Source of the DNA: Scilla litardierei | Lineage: Eukaryota > Streptophyta > Magnoliopsida > Asparagales > Asparagaceae | Reading direction: 5' to 3' | Length of the DNA: 64,000 bases | Assembly: GCA_030789695.1 (NCBI GenBank) | Contig: CM061138.1 | Coordinates: forward strand, 183,931,051 to 183,995,050 | In this document: in pieces, positions 56,681 to 64,000 of the stretch | Position numbering within the stretch: position 1 is the stretch's first letter | Layout: each line of letters begins with the position of its first letter | The notes under the pieces: generated by a model | What the model was told of the DNA's origin: nothing | Database searches by the model: none | What the model saw: only the letters and a program-made list of their open reading frames with translations | Program-made: the position numbers and the translations under genes

Positions 56681-57898
56681 GTGAGAGGGGGGGATATCGA
56701 TATCCTTATGGGGGGAGTGAATGTTGTCGCTGGCAGCTGCAGCTGCTTCCACTTCAACTTTCAGCCTCTGCCTAGATCCCCTTCTCCTCCCCAATCCTTG
56801 GCCTCTCTCATCTCCTCCTCCAATCAGTCAGATGGCCGCTCGCCGTTCCTCGCAACCGCCTCCACCAAGCTCTCTAGGCGAATGTCGACCTTGACTAGGG
56901 CTTCCCGTTCCATGAGCCCGGACGCCTTCGCCCATCCCGACGACGAATTCGCCGAAACATCCTTCAACAGGGCATTCTCCTCTATGGTGTTTATAGTCCG
57001 CGAGCTCCACTACAGCTGCGCCCTTCAAACGAGGTACGAGAACCTGCAGGGGATGTTGGCCAGGGTTCAAGCGGAGATGGACGCATCCTTCGTCTGGCTT
57101 TTTCGGCAAATCTTCTCCTCTACCCCGACCCTCACGCTCCATCTCATTCTCCTCCTCGCAAACTTCGCCGTCTTCTCCCTCGGCGCCGGCAATATTGCTG
57201 CTGCTGCACCTCCAAGTAGCCATCCAGCTGCGTCGTCTGTTGCGGGGAGCGGCAGCGGGGGCGGGAAAGCAGAGCAGGTGGCAGGCGCCGCGTCATCCCA
57301 GTCCAGCAGTCAGGGAAGGCTGACAGCAGAGGAGGAGGCAGCGTGGAATGGGATGGTGGAGGAAGCATGTAGAATGAAGGCACCAGAGACGTTGCAACTG
57401 CTGGTTGCGCCGGTGAGCGTGGAATTGGAGCCGGATGATTGCTCCCAGTGTTTGCGGACGGAGCTCATGTACCAAAAGGCACTGTCCCGTGACCCCGACA
57501 ACGTCCTGCTTCTCTCCAATTTTGCCCAGTTCCTCTTCCTCGTCCTCCGTGACCACGACAGGTGATTGATTTGATTCAGCATCATTTGTTCATGCATGCA
57601 TGCTGCAGCTGCTGTGTCTGGATGTGTTAAAATCTGGTGGCTGACTTGTGGGTGCAGAGCTGAATACTACTTCAAGAGGGCAACAGGGGCAGATCCAGCG
57701 GATGCGGAGGCATTGAATCGATATGCCAACTTCTTGTGGGTAGCCCGCAAGGAGTTGGGAGCCGCCGAGGAGGCATACTTGGAAGCCATCTCCGCTGATC
57801 CCTGCAACTCCTACTACTCCGCCTGCTACGCCCATTTCCTTTGGAACACCGGCGGCGACGACACCTGCTTTCCTCTCGATGACGGTGTTGCCGTCTGA
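56681..57898 (+). CDS. TPR-like superfamily protein, two exons
   Basis: Join 56681-57561 and 57658-57898, 373 residues. The intron (57562-57657) has GT/AG ends and splits an Arg codon, giving RDHDR-AEYYFKRA. The N-terminus is Ser/Pro rich with an acidic start to the conserved part (PDDEFAETSFNRAFSSM). A hydrophobic stretch follows at about 150-170 (TLTLHLILLLANFAVF), then a Gly/Ser/Ala-rich linker. The C-terminal TPR-like repeats are MYQKALSRDPDNVLLLSNFA and AEYYFKRATGADPADAEALN, EEAYLEAISADPCNSYYSAC. Related plant proteins are annotated as TPR-like; their job is not known to me. No stops or frameshifts. The start could instead be 56882 (MSTLTRASRSM). It is the only host gene I can support here. 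Confidence 0.8.
57562..57657 (+). other. Intron of the TPR-like gene
   Basis: 96 bases, GTGATT...TGGGTGCAG. The short length and phase (after the second base of the codon) keep both TPR halves in frame. Confidence 0.85.
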
Positions 57899-60028
57899 CT
57901 ATGGCAAAAATGTGAATCGAAAACTAAACAAAAAACGCATGATCGCAGTAGAGTGAATCGGCATGGAATGGGACATATGCTACCTGGCCAGTCTGATCTA
58001 CTAGTATTGTTTGTATCTGTGTGATCTCCAACTCTGAATCAACAAGACGCACGTCCTTTTTCAGCGAGCATACATCTTTCCAGCATAATTAATTAGCTGC
58101 AGCTTCTTGTATGTTTTCGAGCAGGGTAAATTAGTTTATGGCAATTGCCTTGTGCTTTGGCCTGTTTTCAGAAATCTACCATACACTCTGACGATTGGCC
58201 CCAACTGTCTTAAACTTCTTCTCACTGTGTTCACACACACTAGCTAGTTTGTGGCATTCACAATGTGGTCCGGATCCACGAGCTTGTGTGTGTTTTGCTT
58301 TGGTGACTGATGGTGGTGGGGGTGTTTTTGTTGTTGAAAACAAGCCAAAATACAGAGTGGTTTAATTTGACAGAAATTTTATCACTTCCAACTACGTACA
58401 GAAAACGCAGAAGATGCCAGCACGGGCAAGTGAAGTGAATAGTCTGCTGCCGTGATTGATTTTGCTTTTGGGCTCCCTTGCATATGATTTCTTTTTGTAG
58501 CGTTATAATGTGCGTTGGCATGCTCTTCTCTAGCGAGCATTTCTGGGGCCAGCCCTTAATACCGTCATCCATCTTGATCCTTGATGGCAAACCCCAATTC
58601 ACCACGTAAACCATTGATTGCCCCTAATCCCGGCATGTGAAGAAAACGTCTAGAGATTACATCCTTGTACTCCCATTCTCTTCTCCACAACTTATACCAC
58701 TCCACCACCCTCTGATCCTTACTAGACCGACCACCTTGTGGTTTTTGGCTTGATGGCTGCCCCTTTGAATTGTCAAAGAAAAAGGGGGAGGGCAACCCCC
58801 TCCCCCTTCGTCCCTACAAAAGGAGTGCGGGCTTTGGTTATTGATCTTCGAAACATTAATGGAAAACCAATTGAGCTTCCACTGAAGCATTGGAGAAACT
58901 TGTATGAGGTCCTATTGGAAGTTCCATAGGATCATTGAGAGCCATCTTTGAGAGAGCCAATTGTGAGGATTTCTTAGGAGTAGTTGAGTGCCTTTTGTAT
59001 TTCCTAATAGAAATCAATACAAGTGTTTCATTAATTACTCGTTAAGACGACCTAGATCTTTTGTATGCTTTCTCTCTATTCGTTCTTCGTGCTAGATACT
59101 TCGACGATTTGATTGCTTCCGCTTGACGCACAACACGCATGTCCCTTTGAATTTTCTCAGCAAACTTGGCCACAGAGATAAAAGAGTCCTTGCACATTAG
59201 CTTAACACTTGCAAAAGGGCAAAGAATCCGTCCAATTTCTGTGATGGGATTTAGTTGATGCTGATTCCGTAGCCCAATGAGCCTTTTGCCCTCCATCCGA
59301 GAAGACAACGACCAACAAGTAACATCCTCGTACTTGGTTTCTTCGTGGCATAAACCAATCCACCATTCTGGTTCATGCTCTCCTGAATGTTCGTGAGAAT
59401 TTTCTCATTAGTTAATTAGATAGAAAGGATTCTGTTGCGTGTGACTTAACATACTCCAAATGGCAGAGCATCCCGTCTGCTTTCGTTTAACAAGACGAGG
59501 GCATGTACATCCAATCTTTCGTTTCAAGCGTCCTTGGCCATGGGAAATTGACGAGTATTCACCACACAAACAGGTCCAACTCAGCAACACACACACGCGC
59601 GCGCAATGAGCATATCCTTGGCCAAGGATGCGGAGTTCTCCACACAAAATGAACCCAACCTGCAACAAAAACACCTGAAACGGAGATCTACTACACATCC
59701 ACGGCCGGTCTCACAGGAACAGCAAGACAACACCCCAACCTAATATAAATCCGAGCTCAGGAAACTAATTTATGCTTGATCATGGCGAGATTATCACATG
59801 GCATCCTACCAACATGATTACATTTTCATATTACCTTACATCGCATTCCATCGACCCACTGGTCTGGGCATCAAGGATTATGCAAGCAAAATCTTCAAAA
59901 TGATGGAATGCTGATGTTACAAAAGCGTACACATCTAACCAGAAACACAACGAGAAACATCTTTGATACAAGCCTCGAAATGAATCAAAGATTACTTGTA
60001 TGTCAGCACATCACATCAACATCAATAT
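57899..60028. other. Intergenic; no gene recognised
   Basis: 3' flank of the TPR-like gene and AT-rich DNA. Minus-strand open stretches at 58565-58795 and 59042-59400 (Lys/Arg rich) have ordinary amino acid composition but match no family I recognise; they may be transposon debris. Confidence 0.4.
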
Positions 60029-60865
60029 TGTTTACGGGTGTTTTCTCACACCACGGAATCGTTGACCGATGGCTGTCTTGTCAAGCGGGCGAGTGCTCGA
60101 CGATGGTGGCTTGGATCCTTGCTCCAGCTCCGGAAACGGCTGGCTCGGTGTGTCGAGGGCGAGTGGGCTCGTCGTCCGGAGTGCTCGGCCTCGGTCGGTG
60201 AGGTGCGGAGGGATAGCCTCGGCACCTGGGAGAGCGCTCGGCCTCGGTCGGTACTGCGATGAGGGGTAGCCTCGGCACCTGGGGTTTGCTTGACCTGGAA
60301 AGGCGAAGGAGCTCGTCGGAGGGGCCGGACCTTGGTTCCGGCCAAGTCCCCTCCGATGCCTAAGTCAGAACGGATCTGATAGATACTCAGCAGGACCGGT
60401 ACGGCTCACGGGGAGGCCGATACGCGTATCCGCGGACTGAGCTATGGAAGGGAAGGCAAAGTGGAAAAACCAGGTCTATGAGAAGAATACCTCCGTTTGT
60501 GGGTATTCGGGGTCAGGTCCCTTTCTCGGTTACCTCCTGAGTCCCTTTATAGGGTTCGTCCCATGATCGCTCCCAAGTCACGTCCCCCACTTTCACCCCC
60601 CATGATCTGCCTCCTTGAAGGCGCCTGCATGTGTCGTGGAGGTGGGTTAATGGGCTCCTTAATGGTCATTAAGGAGGCGTATTTTTGGGGAGCAGTTATC
60701 TCCTGCTGGCGTGGGCTGACCGAGCGCATTCCCGGTCGTGGTTGACCCGACTCCGGGCCTTTGCAAGGGCCTCGTCGGTTGGGCCAAACTCCTTTTTGCA
60801 GGCTTCCATCTTTAAGTATGGGCTTGGGCCGCTCGTTCTCGGGCCGTCACCAAATGGTCGTATCA
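60029..60865 (-). repeat. 3' LTR of Tat-type element T3
   Basis: 837 bp. In element sense it starts TGATACGACC and ends CCCGTAAACA, closely parallel to element O (TGTTACGACC ... CCCCGCAACA). TATA-like CCTATAAAG lies at 60545-60553 on the minus strand. The tract ATTGCCCAC follows at 60866, as ATTGCCCCCG does in O. Candidate flank AATAT; partner not in the window. Confidence 0.75.
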
Positions 60866-61215
60866 ATTGCCCACATCGCTCGGGCCGTTCGAATTCTTCC
60901 GGTTCGGCTCGGGCGATGTGACTTGTGTGAATCTTGACAAGCGCGTCAGTCGAGGTTACGCCATTGAATGGAGGTCATCATGATGTTGGCCGGTCGAACT
61001 CCTCCTGAATCTGGGTTCAGGATTCGAAGCGCCGTGCCTTGCGGGATGTCAACGTGTGTGCACATGTGGCCGACTCGCGACGCGGTGGAATAATTCAGGG
61101 AAGGGGGTGGTAAAAAGGGAAGTCGTCGTCCGTCAGACGAGGGTCGCTTTTTCGATCGTAACCTTCTCCTTCTCATCCCTCGCGACTGTTCCGGACCCTC
61201 CTCAGGTGCTGCCCC

Positions 61216-62975
61216 ATGTCGTCCTCCTCATCGGCTGTTGGCTCAGGGCGCTCGGTAGCTGCTACCAATCCAGGCCAGGCTTGTGGATCCATTACGGCTA
61301 TATGCCACCATGGGGGTGAGCTCTCCGGAGTGCCCCCCGAGGTTATGGAGTGGCAGTCGTCCATCTGTGCTACTTCGATTGGAGCGTCGCATTCCAACTA
61401 TCTTCTCCCTCCATGCTCCGCCTGGGCTCCTGAGAAGGACGAGCGGATCTGCTTCCCCGGCCCTCGTAAAGTCAGAGTGTACGAACAGAGCTTTCGGTTC
61501 GGGCTTCGATTCCCTCTTCACCCCTTCATCATCGTGTTTCTTCGGGCTTATGGGCTCGCCCTATGCCAATTCTGACCCAATGCTGTCGGGCACCTTGTGG
61601 GGTTTGTCATTCCTGGGCGCTGAAGGGGATAGAGCCATCCCTCCGACTTTTCGCCCAGTTCTTCCGCCTGAGCCATCATCAGTCAGGAGCCTGGCTTTAC
61701 ATCAGCGCTCGGCCAAAGAAGAGCTTGATGCTAGGGCTGCCGAGTTCCTTGAAGCACTGGAAGGGGGAGTGGCTTCCAGTCGGAGGTGAATTTCCTGGCC
61801 CGATGGGGAGTGATGAGCACGCTGACCCTCGAACTGGGGAGCCCGACCGCCACCGAGCTCAAGGCGGTCGACACCTTGCTGTCGGTCCCTATCGCGGTTC
61901 GAAGAATCGATGTCCTCTTCTCCGACCTTAACATGCGGAAGATCGTGTGGCCCATTGGTGAGCTTTGCTGAAGTCCTGCATCTGTGGGAGTCACTGTTTG
62001 AGTCCCGCCCAGGCGGTCCTGATCCCTTATTCTGCCCTTTCATGCATGTGGGTTTGGCCAAGGTTCTTCTCAGCCCTCTCTTCCAGCCACTGTCCCGGAT
62101 CCCATCCCACGGCGAAGGGACCAAGTATTGGAAGTCCGGAAGAAATCTCGGGTTGGGCTCCCCGGAGTGGGTTCTAAGAGGGTAAGAGGGCATGCCACAT
62201 CCCCTCCGGGGGAGGACGCATGGAAAATGGCCCGAGTACCTGTAACGACGGAGGGCGACCCTCCTCCTGAGGGTCGCGCCCAGCCTTCCCCGACGAAGGA
62301 CTCGTGGCCCTGGGTTGGCCCCTCGTCTCTCCCGTCGGGGCCGCTCCCGAAAGTTTACGAGCGGTCTTTGGGTGTGTTTCGTCCAGCCGAGGCCGACCTT
62401 CCGCGGTCAGGGAAAGGCTTACTCCGTCCTCGCTTTCCTGTGGGGTTGAAGGAATCCGTTTTCTCTGATTGCGGGGGTGGCGGCTCGGTTAGCTGAAAAT
62501 AGATGCCTTCCTCTGGACCAGTCCGTGTTGGACGGGGTGAAAGGTGATCGGCTGGCGGCCTTCGTGGTGCAAGCCTGTCAACAGGTGAGGTCTTTCGCAC
62601 CTTTCATCTCTTGTAATGGCTTTCAACTCATTCCTGCCTCATGATGCAGTTATCCTCGGTCGGGCTTTCAATGAGACGCCAATTTGTGGCGCTCTCGGGG
62701 GGCCAAGGTTGGTCAGGCCCAGAAGCCCGAGGTCGAGGAGGGCAAAGGCCGAGGACCGGGCATCTGAGCTAATGAAGGCCACTGAGGCGAGTGTGGATGA
62801 TGCCCCGGTGGTGGAGGCTGATTCCTCGGAGCTCGCTAGTCTCCTGGAGGCGGAGGAGAGAGAGAGTGTGTGTTCTTCTGGCCAAGCTCAGCACGAGTTC
62901 TTGAGAGGTCGAAATGGAGCGGGTAGAGTACCAGAGCCGAGTCGCCGTCCTCGAGAGCCAGATCAAGGAGCTGAG
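61216..62975 (+). pseudogene. Antisense additional ORF of element T3
   Basis: Same family as the antisense genes of O. ATG 61216; KVRVYEQSFRFGLRFPLHPF, then an in-frame TGA after LCQF before PNAVGHLVGFV. A frame change leads to RLFAQFFRLSHHQSGAWLYI and LMLGLPSSLKHWKGEWLPV. Later parts are fragmentary; a Glu/Ala-rich tail (62750-62970) corresponds to the coiled-coil exon. It is cut at 62976 by another LTR. Confidence 0.65.
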
Positions 62976-64000
62976 TGTAACGATCCGCTCTCGGGGGCCA
63001 GTTACTTATTTGATATTTGCGTAGGTCCTGCAGTTAACCAGTGAAACCAAAATAGCTACGATGCAGAGATGTACAAAAATACCCAAATAGTGTCCATTAT
63101 TACAATCCATCCTGTATGAATGTTTCAACAATGATACATGAAAGGAAGAAAGTACACAACTGAAAATAGCTCTGGAAGCTGCGGTCTCAGGGTCGAACTC
63201 TGGCGCTATCAACTCAAGATCATCTACATCCATATGTACGTCGTCTGCGTTGCCACGGGGATGGAACCGTAAGTAAGTCACAACAATTCTAGCGATAGAA
63301 ATTAAGGAGTGCACAAATATGGAGCAAGCTATAGTAAACAAGTGCGAAAAGTAAAGTAAAAGCGAACATGCATACAAGAGCGATAAGTAAAGTGCTAGTG
63401 GCTGTGTAGGTGTAGCAAGTAAAGTGCATGTAGTGCGTAAAGTAAAGGTGACGGTGCAAGTGTGAAAGTAACGTGCAAGAGCAACAATTGTGGCATGGCA
63501 TAAGGTAGCAGCAATATTTTAACCAGCAGGCAATGTAATGACGATAGTAGGACAACCAGGAAGATGTAGTAACACTGAAAGTATAAGCAGGCAATAGTAA
63601 CACTAAAACTACGTGACTTATATAGGAAGGTACAGTGTGCAACCATTGAGCCCATCTCCTGCCACGGGGCGCTCACCCGGGCGGATCCCATTTCACTTTA
63701 GTCGGTACATTTCATTTAGACGGTCGGTACGGTGCACTGTGTAGATGGCTCGCGGTCGCTCCCGCACTTTCACTAATATAAGTTTACCCCAAAAACCCAG
63801 TGCAGTGCTAACTACTTTTAAGCATTCAATTTCAATAAGATGTTCCAGTAGTATGATGTCAACACTGTATCACTCAGGCATTGTGTTGCAATATGGTATG
63901 TCAATTTTGTTGTTCCAAAAGTAAAGCTGTTCATATGCATTAACAACACTCTAAAGATATTCGCTTGTTGAAAAGTCAAGGCAGAAACCTCAAGAGAGAA
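62976..64000 (-). mobile_element. Partial LTR E, runs off the window
   Basis: On the plus strand it begins TGTAACGATCC, i.e. the LTR ends GGATCGTTACA in element sense, a common 3' LTR end of plant Ty3/gypsy elements. A minus-strand TATA box CCTATATAAG lies at 63617-63627. No coding in the visible part; 1025 bases seen. Confidence 0.65.

Noticed and set aside
59042..59698. Minus-strand ORFs resembling a FAR1-type zinc-binding region (RKIGCTCPRLVKRKQTGC)
   Set aside because: The similarity is limited to a short Cys/Lys-rich stretch, and the neighbouring frame does not continue the domain.

Overview
This is a flowering-plant nuclear chromosome segment made almost entirely of nested transposable elements, with one recognisable host gene. 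The evidence is plant-type Ty3/gypsy (Athila and Tat lineages), Ty1/copia and hAT elements, primer sites of plant tRNA type, and one spliced gene of a plant TPR-like family. There is no bacterial-style coding, no rRNA and no free-standing tRNA gene. I cannot name the species.

Layout. 1-1850: an LTR (called D) cut into a TTF-type hAT transposase gene (hAT A, 1850-4039). 4800-6287: 3' non-coding part of an Athila-like element (A), whose LTR starts at 6288 and continues at 34131-35358. That LTR is split by a Tat-type element O (6691-34125, target duplication ATTTT). O's own right LTR is split by a complete Athila-type element C (20716-33829, target duplication GGGTG, two 1819-bp LTRs differing at about five bases). 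The relative order is therefore A, then O, then C. O has gag-protease but no polymerase, a tandem repeat with a 216-bp period, and two copies of a spliced antisense gene. C has an intact 1292-codon polymerase ORF and an env-position ORF but no gag or protease.

35359-44345: LTR-like DNA, the C-terminus of a second hAT transposase (hAT B), a decayed minus-strand Ty1/copia element and a G+C-only palindrome field. 44349-48515: a broken Tat element (T1) with an internal gag deletion, a hAT insertion with perfect 8-bp target duplications, and an inverted RNase H piece. 48530-52954: the 3' half and LTR of another Athila-like element (B). 52955-55700: start of a second Tat element (T2) whose gag is split by a 510-bp hAT-like MITE. 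56681-57898: the host gene. 60029-62975: 3' end of a third Tat element (T3) with an antisense gene, cut by the LTR of an unrelated element (E) that runs off the window.

The most interesting signal is in the non-coding parts. Four LTR families carry small hairpins in the transcribed leader. In D and C these have an invariant loop and stems that differ from copy to copy but still pair, which looks like compensatory change and therefore selected RNA structure. Each Athila-like LTR also has an upstream array of its own palindromic word. The Athila-like 3' regions share an RGGA-loop hairpin followed by a polypurine-like AGCTTGGGGGA motif.
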